A DNA stretch of 64,000 nucleotides from the NCBI GenBank assembly GCA_033816765.1, contig CM066299.1, positions 310,001 through 374,000 of the forward strand, given 5' to 3'. The position numbers and the translations under genes were made by a program. The stretch comes from Nothopassalora personata (lineage: Eukaryota; Ascomycota; Dothideomycetes; Mycosphaerellales; Mycosphaerellaceae). Positions 35,226 to 45,500 of this stretch are shown here, in pieces. Below the pieces are notes generated by a model. That model worked only from the letters and a program-made list of their open reading frames with translations. It did not search any database and had not been told where the DNA came from. Numbering within the stretch: the stretch's first letter is position 1; each line of letters begins with the position of its first letter.

Positions 35226-35573
35226 TGTTACGGAACAGTGTTATCGGTGCAAATGGTTGGACAACGGAGCAGGAAACCAGACGAAGCTGCAGACATGGAT
35301 GCCTGGGGAGTCACGTGACAGAGCGATCAGGACTGATCGGTCCTGATCACTCTTGATCAGTTGATCAGACTCGCTCAGGGCAGAGCAGGACAGATCACGC
35401 CAAGACATGGCACTATATAGACGACGCTTCTTTACGAGGAGATAGGAGCCTCGTGCTCAACTCATTTTAAGTATACACTATATACTGTTTGGAACCACTA
35501 CCTTCATAACTGATTGAGACATCCCTGCAAAGATCCAAGTCCGAGTTGTGATAACGTACAGCGGTTCCTAACA
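35226..35573 (+). repeat. 5' LTR of D
   Basis: TGTTACGG...CCTAACA, 348 bp. U3 holds an inverted repeat (GATCAGGAC / GTCCTGATC, near 35,326-35,349) and several further TGATCA-type palindromes. Confidence 0.93.
35411..35420 (+). promoter_or_regulatory. Putative LTR core promoter (TATA)
   Basis: CACTATATAG followed by ACGACGCTTC is kept in both LTRs of D (also 37511-37520), in D' and in the solo LTR at 31,337, although the sequence upstream differs in all three. This marks it as the likely TATA box and U3/R boundary. Confidence 0.55.
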
Positions 35574-35605
35574 ACTTTGAGCACCACCACCAGGGCCCTT
35601 TGCAT

Positions 35606-36598
35606 ATGTCTGGGAGAGACGCTACCCGGAGTCCGTCACGACAACAGCCACAGTCAACTGGCATCACGGAACGAATGAGCGAAATGTCGATTACAGGAAG
35701 CAGCAAGAACAACAACACTCCTATGGGTATGCTGAACCCATTGGACCACCACCGTGCACCTAAGGTGTCTACGCCGGAGACGTTCGACGGGACCAAGGAC
35801 AAACTGGAGGCTTTTCAACTGCAGGTTCAGTTGTACCTTCACTTCAACGCACACCAGTTTCAAGGCGAGGCTTCTAAAGTCTTGTACGCCGCATCCTTCC
35901 TACGAGGAAAAGCAGCTAGAGGATTCCGACCATACCTCAAGGACTGGCTACACAACCAGGGCGAGGGAGAAACACCGAAAACGGAAACTCGAAAAATTTT
36001 CCACGACTACGACGAGTTTGAGACGAAACTCGATGATCTATACGGGATACCAAATGAGGAGGTATACGCCGACCGACATATCCGACAACTTCGACAGACT
36101 ACTTCTGTAACGCTGTACGCCTCAGAATTCCAAGGATATGCCGCCGACCTGGAATGGAACGACGCAGCTTTGCGATCGCAGTTCTACCTCGGGCTGAAAG
36201 ACAACGTCAAAGCCGAACTATCCCGAAACGCCAGCGTTGTTACGCTAGGGGCGATGATCAAGGCAGCAAAGGAGATCGACGAAAGGCTCCAGGATTTGAG
36301 ATACGACCGATTCGTACAGCCTGGATACCAGAGACCCGCCGCGGGCGGAAGAGGGGGCTTCAAGGCCAGAAGTCAGGACCCTAATGGTTACGGAGACCCA
36401 ATGGAATTGGACGTAACGGAACGTAGGACAGGAAGGGGGCTGAAGAGCAAAGGTTCCACCTGCTACGTATGTGGCGAGCAAGGCCATTTTGCAAGGAACT
36501 GCAAGAAAAAGAACATGGTTAGCCGCGAGTTCAACGCAATGATTCGCGAAGAGAATACATACCAGGAATGCGAGAACTTCTTCTCGAAATCTGCCTAG
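35606..36598 (+). CDS. Gag of element D (intact)
   Basis: The frame encodes 330 residues from the ATG at 35606; a longer frame would need a TTG start at 35600. Residues about 40-240 form a retrotransposon gag capsid-like domain (STPETFDGTKDKLEAF, FLRGKAARGFRPYLKDWL, FETKLDDLYG, LRQTTSVTLYASEFQGYAAD). A Gly/Arg-rich linker is followed by a CCHC zinc knuckle (CYVCGEQGHFARNC, about residues 286-299), then a basic tail. Gag packages element RNA into virus-like particles in the cytoplasm. Because D lacks pol, the particle enzymes must come in trans. No stop or frameshift is present, unlike the D' copy, where about every CAG and TGG codon has become TAG. Confidence 0.9.
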   Translation: MSGRDATRSPSRQQPQSTGITERMSEMSITGSSKNNNTPMGMLNPLDHHRAPKVSTPETFDGTKDKLEAFQLQVQLYLHFNAHQFQGEASKVLYAASFLRGKAARGFRPYLKDWLHNQGEGETPKTETRKIFHDYDEFETKLDDLYGIPNEEVYADRHIRQLRQTTSVTLYASEFQGYAADLEWNDAALRSQFYLGLKDNVKAELSRNASVVTLGAMIKAAKEIDERLQDLRYDRFVQPGYQRPAAGGRGGFKARSQDPNGYGDPMELDVTERRTGRGLKSKGSTCYVCGEQGHFARNCKKKNMVSREFNAMIREENTYQECENFFSKSA

Positions 36599-36673
36599 CA
36601 GAAACAACCTGAGGACAGCAAGGCATCAAACAGCGGCTTCTTGATTTGATGACCTAGGGAAAAGAAGTCAACA

Positions 36674-37246
36674 CTACGACACGGCCACAACGAACAAGAA
36701 TACCCACGATGGGAGGACACCACTGGGGGTTTCTAGGAAACCAGCGGGAAGGGAGTCCCAATCGAAAGTATCCAACCACTGCAGGGACTTGGTCGACAAG
36801 GGCTCGAGGGGAAGATCGGGATCGGACCGGAGAATGGCGGATTGCTCCGAGCGCCAGGTCTGCTGATCCTCCAGAAACAACTCTTCCTGGAGGCACGTCG
36901 CCTTCTTCGAAGCGCGCTCTTCGGCAAGCTTCAGAGTGCGACGGAGACGCGAGATCTTGGAAAGAAGAGCGCTCAACTCCTCTTGTTTCTTGTCCAGAGC
37001 GTCGAGGGAGTTCTCAAGGTCTCTCGAGACCTGCTCCCTGGTGCGGTCAAGCGAAGACCACGACGCATTCACACACTTGCGACCCTGGGAAATGCAGTTG
37101 GAACAGCGGGCGGAACGAGATTCGTCTGGAAGCATGATGCAACAAAGGCCGCGACTATTACAGTAGTCGCAGGGGGATTCGGCGGGAAGACCAGACCGGG
37201 AAATTTCGTCCAGAACGCGCTTGCGACGGTCAGTCGAGGACGGCAT
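36674..37246 (-). CDS. Antisense Zn2Cys6/coiled-coil protein of element D (intact)
   Basis: This uninterrupted 190-codon frame lies on the strand opposite to gag. The ATG at 37246 is preferred because the in-frame codon nine positions upstream is GTG. It begins 80 bp from the inner edge of the 3' LTR. A basic start (TDRRKRVLDE) is followed by Cys 26, 29, 36, 48, 51 and 58, spaced C-x2-C-x6-C-x11-C-x2-C-x6-C, the textbook Zn(II)2Cys6 pattern of fungal transcription factors. Residues about 62-125 are a leucine/glutamate-rich helix (DRTREQVSRDLENSLDALDK, SKISRLRRTLKLAEERASKK) likely to form a coiled coil; the tail has WLDTFDWDSLP. In fungal Zn2Cys6 proteins the cluster plus a coiled coil binds DNA as a dimer; that role here is inferred. 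The transcript would have to start in or beyond the 3' LTR, antisense to the element. Confidence 0.78.
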   Translation of the reverse strand: MPSSTDRRKRVLDEISRSGLPAESPCDYCNSRGLCCIMLPDESRSARCSNCISQGRKCVNASWSSLDRTREQVSRDLENSLDALDKKQEELSALLSKISRLRRTLKLAEERASKKATCLQEELFLEDQQTWRSEQSAILRSDPDLPLEPLSTKSLQWLDTFDWDSLPAGFLETPSGVLPSWVFLFVVAVS

Positions 37247-37311
37247 CGTTAGCAAGAGAAGGAAAGGACTCACAAGTCTTTATAAAATGGATTGTTGGGG
37301 ACAACAATGCT

Positions 37312-37321
37312 GAAGGGGGGG
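37312..37321 (+). promoter_or_regulatory. Polypurine tract of element D
   Basis: GAAGGGGGGG lies four bases before the 3' LTR and would prime plus-strand DNA synthesis. Equivalent tracts precede the 3' LTRs of C, D' and (minus strand) B. Confidence 0.8.
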
Positions 37322-37325
37322 ATTA

Positions 37326-37673
37326 TGTTACGGAACAGTGTTATCGGTGCAAATGGTTGGACAACGGAGCAGGAAACCAGACGAAGCTGCAGACATGGAT
37401 GCCTGGGGAGTCACGTGACAGAGCGATCAGGACTGATCGGTCCTGATCACTCTTGATCAGTTGATCAGACTCGCTCAGGGCAGAGCAGGACAGATCACGC
37501 CAAGACATGGCACTATATAGACGACGCTTCTTTACGAGTAGATAGGAGCCTCGTGCTCAACTCATTTTAAGTATACACTATATACTGTTTGGAACCACTA
37601 CCTTCATAACTGATTGAGACATCCCTGCAAAGATCCAAGTCCGAGTTGTGATAACGTACAGCGGTTCCTAACA
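37326..37673 (+). repeat. 3' LTR of D
   Basis: This is the 348-bp partner of 35226-35573, with one mismatch. Confidence 0.93.
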
Positions 37674-37678
37674 TTAAT

Positions 37679-40600
37679 TATCTACCTCTAATAAAGGCAC
37701 GAAGAATTCTTACTAAAGTTCTTAGGGAAACGATACCTAAACCCTAACGAATTCGATAAGACACTCGACATAATAAGGGGCATAGTATAGGGCTACCTAA
37801 CCATGAACAATACTAAGAACTTAGCTAAAGCGGTTAACGAACGACTACCTATAGGAAGCCGAATAACGGATACCGGATACCTAACACCGGTAGGAACTTT
37901 CGTCTTAAACGAACTACGAATAGTAGTATAGCATGTACGGGCTCTCTACTTAGAATCGTAGAAGATCTAGGAACGCAATAGACTACAAGTATAGACATAG
38001 GGCAACGGGCTATAGGTTCTAGCCGAAGCCTCTAGGCACGAAGCATAGCGAACCACATACTATTCGGGAAAAGGATTAGCTCTTTAGGAATAAGCGACTA
38101 AAGGGAGTTATATAACACTTAGACTTACGCATCGACATTAAACACAGTTTTCTAGATATAAGCAATCGTTAACGGACATAAGACTAGTGTTATAATCGAC
38201 TTAGGAGCAGCGGGGAATTTTATCTCCGAGTCTTTCGTAAGAAGAAACGGGTTTGCTACCCTAAAGAAGAAATAGGGTTACGAGTTAATCGCGGTAAACG
38301 GATCATCGTTACCTAGCGTAGAATGGGAGACGATACTATTGCCACTAGCTATCTAATAGTACTACGAGAATATTACCTTAGATGTTACTAATATAGCTAG
38401 TTATAACATAGTATTAGGTATGCCTTAGTTAAGAAAGTACAATCTAGTAATCGACTAGAGAAGAGGAGTACTTATATTTAGGGAATGCGACTACGTTATC
38501 GACATTTAGCCTACGCATCGACAGCGGACGATAGTAGATAAGGTAAGGAAACAGCTTAACGCATTCGAGCTTACGCCGACTAGAAGGATAGAAGAACCAC
38601 CTTCGACCGGGATAGACACTAGCGTAGGGCCGCCGGGTTACGAAGTTACTAGAAGTAATAGAAGTAACGCACTATCGAAGAATACTAACATCTTAGAGTT
38701 AAGTATTCCTAAGGAGTATCGTAAGTAGTCGCGACTCTTTAAAGAGGAGAGAGGCAAAACCGCCTTACCTAAGCACCGCCTATAGGATTATAAGATTAAC
38801 ATTTAGCTAGGGAAAGAGCCTCTATAGGGACCCCTATATTAAATGTCTAAGAAAGAGCTACAGACCCTACGAGAATAGCTAAAGGAGAAGCTAGCTAAAG
38901 GATAGATAAGAAGATCCACCTCGAGTGTAGGAACTCTATGCATGTTCGTTCTAAAAGTAAACGGGAAGTTGCGACTCGTATAAGACTATAGGAAGTTAAA
39001 CGAGATTACGATTAAGAACCGATACCCGCTACCTAACATCGAAGAAGCATAAGATAGATTAACCGGATCGGACTAGTATACGAAGATTAACCTACGAGAT
39101 GCCTTCTATGCTATACGAATAGTAGAAGGAGAAGAATGGAAAACCGCTTTTAGAATAAGATACGGACTCTACAAATTCTTAGTTATGCTAATAGGATTAA
39201 CTAACGCACCCGTATCCTACTAGGACCTTGTTAACGAAATACTTAGAGACCTACTCGACGTATGTGTTATCGCCTACATAGACGATATACTAGTCTACAC
39301 AAAAGGATCCCTATAGGAACACATAAGACAAGTCTAGGACGTCTTTAAACGACTCACGCAATTAGGATTCAAGACGGTACCCGAGAAATGCGAATTCCAT
39401 AAGAAAGAAGTTAAATTCTTAGGCTTTATTATTAGCACTATAGGGATAACAATCGACCCTACGAAGACATAGTTAATTAGAGAATGGCTAGAACTAAAGA
39501 CAGTTAAGGACGTATAATTATTCCTTAGACTAGCGAACTATAACCGAAAATTCATTAAGGACTACGTAAAGACAGCAGTACTAATAACGATACTTACGAG
39601 AAAAGACGTTACCTAGAAATAGGGAAAGGAACAGATTAAAGCGTTTAAGAAACTTAAGGAACAATGCGCTTTAGCCCCTACGCTTCGACTATTTGATAGT
39701 AGTAAGGAAGTCCACATCGAGACCAATGCGTCTAATATAGCAATAGGCGCGTGTCTAACATAGACACACGACGGGTAGAGACACCTAGTAGCCTATTACT
39801 CCCGGAAAATGACTATAGCGGAACAGAACTACGACATCTATAATAAAGAGCTTCTAGCTATTATTGCTACTATGCAACATTAGAGAGTATATGTCGAGGG
39901 CCTACCGAAGTTAACGATTCTTTCTAACTATAAGAATCTTACGTACTTCACGACGACGAAAGAACTTACCCGAAGGCAAGCCCGCTAGTCAGAGCTACTA
40001 GGATAGTATAAGTTCGAAATTAAATATACTCTAGGACGAGAGAATAGCCGCGCCGACGCGCTAAGCGGAAGAAGCGACTACATAGAAGGAAAAGAACTAG
40101 TGTAACATAAAGTACTAAAGACGAACCCCGACGGAAGTCTTAGCGCTAATATAAGAGAATTTAACAGTATCGTACGGATATTAGGCGATAAGGACGAACA
40201 ATTCCCTATATCGCAAGGAAAATACTAGGTACTAAAGGATCGAGAAGAAGAGTGCATACGATAATATCACGACGGACTAACTTATGAACACCCTAGAACT
40301 TTAAAGACAATGGACCTAATATAACGCAGTTTCTCATTCCTATAGATAAGACTTAAGGTATTACGCTACATTAAATAATACGTACACTACTAACGAAATA
40401 AGGCTACGAGACATACAAAATACGGTCACCTATAGTTTAGGACACTACCAACGAAACCATAGGACGAAGTTAGAATAGACTTTATTACGAAACTCCTACC
40501 GTTAAGAGACTAAGTTACGAAACAACCATACGACATAATACTAGTTATAGTTAATAGACTTACAAAATACGCATACTTCATTCCTATATTAGAGATATAC

Positions 40601-41510
40601 AATGTAGAGCAGCTCGGATACCTCGTACTAGATAGACTTATCCGATACTACGGATTCCCTTAAACGTTTATAACGGACAGAGACAAGCTATTTACATCGA
40701 ACTACTAGAAAACGCTTATAGGAACGATTGGAATAAGACATAAGCTATTAATAGCATATTATCCGGAAATAGACGGACAAACCGAAAGGATAAATTAAAC
40801 GCTAGAACAATACCTACGATACTACATCAATTATACATAAGACAACTAGGTTTCATTACTGCTAATGGCGTAGATTGCACTAAATAACCACAAATCGGAG
40901 ACAACTTTAACGACACTATTCTATACGAACTTTAGTAAAGATCCTAACCTATTTAGAATACCTAGATCTCACCTATAAGCCGAAAGAGCAATCGTAACGA
41001 CGGATACTCTTAAGGAAGTGCATAAAGAAACACGCAAGGCGATCGAAGATGTATAATAAAAACTGTCTCGACAACGGTAGGACACGACGAAAAAAGCACC
41101 TCTACTAAAAGAGGGGGATAAGGTCTATCTCCTTATAAAAAACTTAAGAATAAGAAGATAGACTAAGAAACTAGATCACGTTAAGGTCGGACTATTTTTT
41201 ATCGACAAAGTTATAGGACTAGTTAACTACCGTCTACGACTGCTACCTAACGCAAAAATCTACCTAGTCTTCTATATCTCTAAGCTAGAACCCGCAGATA
41301 CCGAAACACCCTACTAGGAAAGCTTCCATTTCGAGCCGGAAGTAGAAAACGAATTTAAAGTCGAAAAAATCCTAGACAAGAAAGGTTAGCGATACCTTAT
41401 TAAATAGAAAGGATACGACGAATTAGAAAATACCTAGGAACTAGAAAGAAACCTTAAGAACTGCCGGCTACTTCTAATAGAGTATTTCTAGCGCCGGAAG
41501 AACCTCGAAG
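37679..41510 (+). pseudogene. Gypsy pol of element C, RIP-inactivated
   Basis: In order: the gag-pol join (RHEEFLLKFLGKRY), protease with IDLGAAGNFISESF near 38,190 (the usual Asp-Ser-Gly reads Asp-Leu-Gly), a linker (TSVGPPGYEVTRSN), reverse transcriptase with AYIDDILVYTKGSL near 39,270-39,310, RNase H (VHIETNASNIAIGACLT near 39,720; KNLTYFTTTKELTRRQAR near 39,940), integrase (RIDFITKLLPLRD near 40,470; ITDRDKLF near 40,670; IAYYPEIDGQTERIN near 40,750), and a chromodomain (VEKILDKKG, RYLIK, KGYDELENT near 41,360-41,440). Dozens of TAG codons interrupt it. Confidence 0.92.
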
Positions 41511-41555
41511 AGAAGGAGGACTATATAACTAGAAATCGGAGGAGACATTATAACC

Positions 41556-42014
41556 TTAGTCGATAAGAAGATTCCCACTGTTAGGAGCTAGGTAGAAGTC
41601 CGCTAACCCCTCCTACTCTAGCTCTAACAGGTTCGCCGACTCTACGGCAATAGCCTTGTTAGCTCTCTAATCCACGAGCTCTATCTGCCTACGTAACCGT
41701 TCTTCCTTCGTATACGCAGTATTTAGGGCCTCGCGGGCACGCTCTTAAGCCTCGCGGGCTTCCTTTATCTACTACTGCAGTTTCTTCTTTTCACTAATAA
41801 GGCGATCGAACTCGGAACACGACACCTTTACATTATAACGGATGTTTCGACGAACATACTTATTACACCGCCCCGATGACACGTGCACCTTACACACCCG
41901 CGAATGCGCCCGACAATTGGAATAAGACCGCACTATTATCTCTCCGAAGTTGTCGATAGTTTTGGCTAACTTAAGACGACGAGAGGTACTCGAGGAAGAA
42001 GGAGCCTTTAGTAT
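41556..42014 (-). pseudogene. Antisense Zn2Cys6/coiled-coil frame of element C
   Basis: The 152-codon frame is antisense to pol, between the chromodomain and the 3' LTR. Its presumed ATG is now ATA at 42014 (a RIP-type change), 95 bp from the LTR edge. The cluster reads Y-x2-C-x6-C-x8-C-x2-Y-x6-Y (SYSNCRAHSRVC, KVHVSSGRCNKY and so on), again the Zn2Cys6 layout with three Cys turned to Tyr. The tail is a long charged helix (EEAR-type repeats, YTKEERLRRQIELVD) with several TAG codons. Confidence 0.75.
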
Positions 42015-42109
42015 GTTAAGGACGACATAAACGAGAACGCTAAACGAAGGGACAAGGCGGCAGGACTATAACCTAAGCTCGTAGCGAGCTAAGCTAAGAA
42101 GGGGGATAG

Positions 42110-42528
42110 TGTTACGGGTTAGATTAGGCTAATGCTTAGCGACCAATTAGAGCCTCTACAGTTAAGTAGGCGCTACTATAGCTAGAAAGGCACAGCTACC
42201 GTAGAGTAATCTGTTGCTCTACGAGACCTATAAGATAGATTAATAGATTAGATTAGAGCACGATAGCAATTGATCTGTTGCTCTATATGATCTGTAGAAC
42301 AGATTAATAGATCGGAGCAGATCAATAATAATTTCCTTTATGTTTAGGAACGCTAAGAACCCTTATAGTTTCGATGCGTTCAACTCATGTTACTATCTTA
42401 CTAATTGGAATACAACTCTTATTCCTATCATTTATCTTCGCTTAGCTTGCTTTAGCCTCTCTAAAGAATACTGCCACGTGACTTGACTTATCTCTCCTTT
42501 AAGACTAGCCCTAGAACGAGACATAACA
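42110..42528 (+). repeat. 3' LTR of element C
   Basis: TGTTACGGG...ACATAACA, 419 bp, directly followed by the target duplicate TAGAG. It contains tandem-like segments built on AGATTAATAGAT near 42,230-42,310. Confidence 0.93.
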
Positions 42529-42533
42529 TAGAG

Positions 42534-45500
42534 GGCCTACGAGATAGGGCATCCGGGCTAGTATACCTAGCTCCCGTAACGTGCTTTACTTCGAACGTAA
42601 ATAGCCTAATCTATGCGACTTACTGGGCTATTACCGAGTTCAGTAGGTCCGAAGCCGGCCGGTTAAGCTACTATACAAGTGTCTTAGTATTAACCTTAAG
42701 GACAAAATTAACGCTAGTAATATATCTCTAGATCTTCTTAAGCCCCTTAAGGACCCTAAGGCATTCCCGCTTACTAGTATTATATCTAGATTCTAACGCG
42801 TTCTAGATTCTACTCTTATACCGCACCGGGTAACGCCGTCGAGTACTGTCTATTGATTCTTAAGAAACGATACATCCCTATCTAGTGCCGCTAGCATTAA
42901 CTAAGATAAAGATAGACCTAGCACTAGGTAAGTAGTAGAGGGTAACTAAGGCTAGAGCCTATATAAGATATCTAGTAACCTCTTCTTTCGAGAACTGCTT
43001 ATTTTCTATCTAGGTGAACTCGGCGTCCTTCTTTAGTAGCTTTTACATTAGTTAAGCGATAATAACGAACTAGGGGATCTATATCCGGAAGCATATACAC
43101 AGCCCTATATAGGTGCGGACCTCCTTAATATAGGTAGGCGTAGGCTAATCTAGGATCTTAGCTACAACCTTTAGGTTAGGATAGCGACCATCCGGGCTAG
43201 TAACGTACCTAACAATCTTAAGCTTTTCGTATAACTATTAGGATTTGCCTCTAGTAACTACCGCACTAGCTCTCTCTAGGTTAGTAAGAACTAGATCTAG
43301 GGAAACAATATGCTTAACGACCTATTTCCTTATCCTAAGCTCTACTTCTACATTCCTATAGTCCTTAGTTAGTCCCTTAATACCGATGTTATCGAGAAAC
43401 GGCTTCGCTCGATGCGGAATATAATTAAGTAGAATCTTTATTACCGCACGTACAAACTAAGTAACTAAATTAGTAGCTCCTTAAGGTAGAGTCGTGTTGC
43501 GTACTAGGCTAAGAGGGGTCATAAAGGCTATTAAGTCCCGGTAGGACTTATCTAAAGTGATCTAATTATAACCTAAAAACAGGTCTATAAGTAAAGCGAC
43601 TCGGCACCCGGCAAAATCCTCTAAGAAGCTATCCGTGTCCGGTAGAATGTTAGCATCGCGCATAGTAACCTTATTTAGGAGCATAGCTAAGTTAATTAAC
43701 CGATATAGTACATCGCTTCTAGAGGCATTAACCTTCTTTACGACTAGGAACTAGCTATTGGAATATGCCCCTTATAAGTATTCTAGGATGTTGTTCTTAA
43801 TCCGGGCTCTAATTATGCGCTTAACAATTGCCCTAAGACTTAGGTACAACCGGATAGGGCGTGCCTACTATAGCCTATAAGGGACCGTGTTAATCTTCTA
43901 AGGTGGTACGACGTCGTGCCTAATTTGCCTTATGTAACTGAAATCCTAAGCGAGGACTGCCTCCCGGTTATAGAGTATCTTATCGAATAAGGCCCTTTCT
44001 ATTAGCAATAGCTTAATACTAACCTTAATTAAGGTAAGTCGTTCTAGAGTAATCCGGCTACCTCGCTTAATACTTGAGAATTTCTTAGTTAAGTACTTCC
44101 TATTAAACGGACCTTATCCTTTAGGCATCTTAGACTCTAGGTACAGCGCCCTACGCTTCTATTCTATGTCTCCCTTAACTCGTGATTCTAGGCGCTCGTA
44201 AACGCTCGCGTCTACTAGCTTCTTCTTATCCGCCTTACGCTTGTACATCGTAAAGACCTACGGCATCCTAATGTTAGCTATATGTTAGCCTACTTATTGC
44301 TTCCGTACCTAAGCATTTAATGTAGATTACCTTAGGATCTCGGAGGACTAATCCCCTTAAACTAAATAAACGTTAGTAATAGAATCTCCCTTAAACGCAC
44401 CTATTCCAATTTCTACAACTCGTTCCTTTACTCTAGTAGTCCTAAGCAATCCTAATAAGTAAGCTAAATAGTTGCTAGGCGTTAGAGCCTTGCCGGATTC
44501 CTATAGATGCGTCGTGCCTTCCTATAGATACGTCGTGTCGTAGTCGTACCCGTTTTCCTTACTATAGCTATTTGCCGGTCCCGGGACCGGCAAATTAAAG
44601 TCCGAGGTTTCTCCGAGATAGTGCGAGAACCTTACTAATTTTATTAAATCCGGCTTTAGTAAGTCGGTAGGTTAAGCGCCGTAAATTAACCTACCCTTCT
44701 ATTTCCCGACGCTTTTAACAGTTCTTAAAGGGTCTTATACCTGTCTGAGCTAACTAGGGTAGTAAACATAACACTTTCATCTTTACGGCTAGTAATAGTC
44801 CCCTCCTATAAACTATTATCGCAGTTACGGGTAGTAAGCCGCACCTTACGGGCCTACGGACGTCCTAGGATTGTTAGTAAGTTTAGATCCGAGGAGATGA
44901 ACATGTCTACCTGGTAGTAAACCCTAAATACCTAAACATCTAAATTGCCTATAACACCTTTAAACTAGGCCCGTCCTCTAGTACCTCGAAAGGTAAGCTA
45001 AGCACTCGACATTACTAGTAACCTAAACCTATAAGCGTTCCTCTAGCCGATAATATTTACCTCGGAACCTTTGTTAATTAGGCACCTAATCTAGTTCTTA
45101 TTTATCCTAAATTCCGCTACTACCTAAGGACTAGGGACTATAGTAAAGTTGTTAAGGACACTAGAGAGCCCGATTTTCTTAACGTCCTTATATAGCTTAG
45201 CAGTAGGGACCGCACCTTTAGGGCAAAGTATAGTTAAATACACTCCGACATACTAGGCCTAACTATCTTCGCGGAAGACCTCCTTATTATACTTAGGTTC
45301 ATCCTTATAGGTGACTACTTGTCTAGTGCGAACCTTAGGGTCCTTTCCTACAAGGCGTCGTACTATAGCGAGCTTCTCCTAAAGAGCGGGGGTGTTAGTA
45401 ACGCGACCGAAGAGGGCAGCCTTAAACTAGCGACTATATCAAAACTAATCCTAGGCATTTATATTAGGAAACGTCGTCTAGAGGATCTAATTAATCTAGT
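42534..45500 (-). pseudogene. Element E protease/RT/RNase H region
   Basis: The minus strand encodes a Gypsy reverse transcriptase-RNase H: HRAKPFLDNIGIKGLTKDY near 43,400 (the catalytic Asp pair reads Asp-Asn), HIVSLDLVLTNLERA near 43,280, then the RNase H connection (YIKEVRTYIGLCICFRI near 43,110). This type differs from that of B and C. Its right boundary with gag was not resolved, and stops are frequent TAG codons. Confidence 0.78.
44570..44595. repeat. Perfect 26-bp palindrome
   Basis: The half-site ATTTGCCGGTCCC is followed by its exact complement. It is inside the pol region of element E. It contains inverted CGG triplets separated by 8 bp, the layout bound by many Zn2Cys6 dimers. Near-perfect copies lie in both LTRs of E and a RIPed copy at 30904. 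Confidence 0.85.

Larger units (their letters stand above)
35226..37673 (+). mobile_element. Element D: young gag + antisense-only retrotransposon
   Basis: The 2,448-bp element has 348-bp LTRs (35226-35573 and 37326-37673) that differ at a single base (G at 35439, T at 37539), and perfect duplications TTAAT at 35221-35225 and 37674-37678. It contains only an intact gag and an intact antisense Zn2Cys6 gene, convergent with 75 bp between their stops. It shows no RIP although it lies inside a RIPed element, so it inserted recently or has not been through RIP since. Lacking pol, it must depend on enzymes from another Gypsy element. It resembles the TR-GAG class described in plants, but with the added antisense gene. 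Confidence 0.93.
33030..42528 (+). mobile_element. Element C: chromodomain Gypsy (RIPed)
   Basis: This is a plus-strand Ty3/Gypsy element with LTRs at 33030-33622 (593 bp, enlarged by an insertion) and 42110-42528 (419 bp), and duplications TAGAG at 33025-33029 and 42529-42533. It contains gag (about 33,650-35,225), pol with protease, RT, RNase H, integrase and chromodomain (37,679-41,510), an antisense Zn2Cys6 frame and a polypurine tract (AAGAAGGGGGATAG) before the 3' LTR. Element D is inserted at the gag-pol join (TTAAT). Without D and the small LTR insert it is about 6.9 kb. Confidence 0.93.

Noticed and set aside
35600..36598. Gag of D starting at 35600
   Set aside because: The codon at 35600 is TTG; the first ATG is at 35606.
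36709..37252. Plus-strand frames over the antisense gene of D
   Set aside because: They lack any motif and overlap the minus-strand frame that carries the six-cysteine cluster and a homologue in three other elements.
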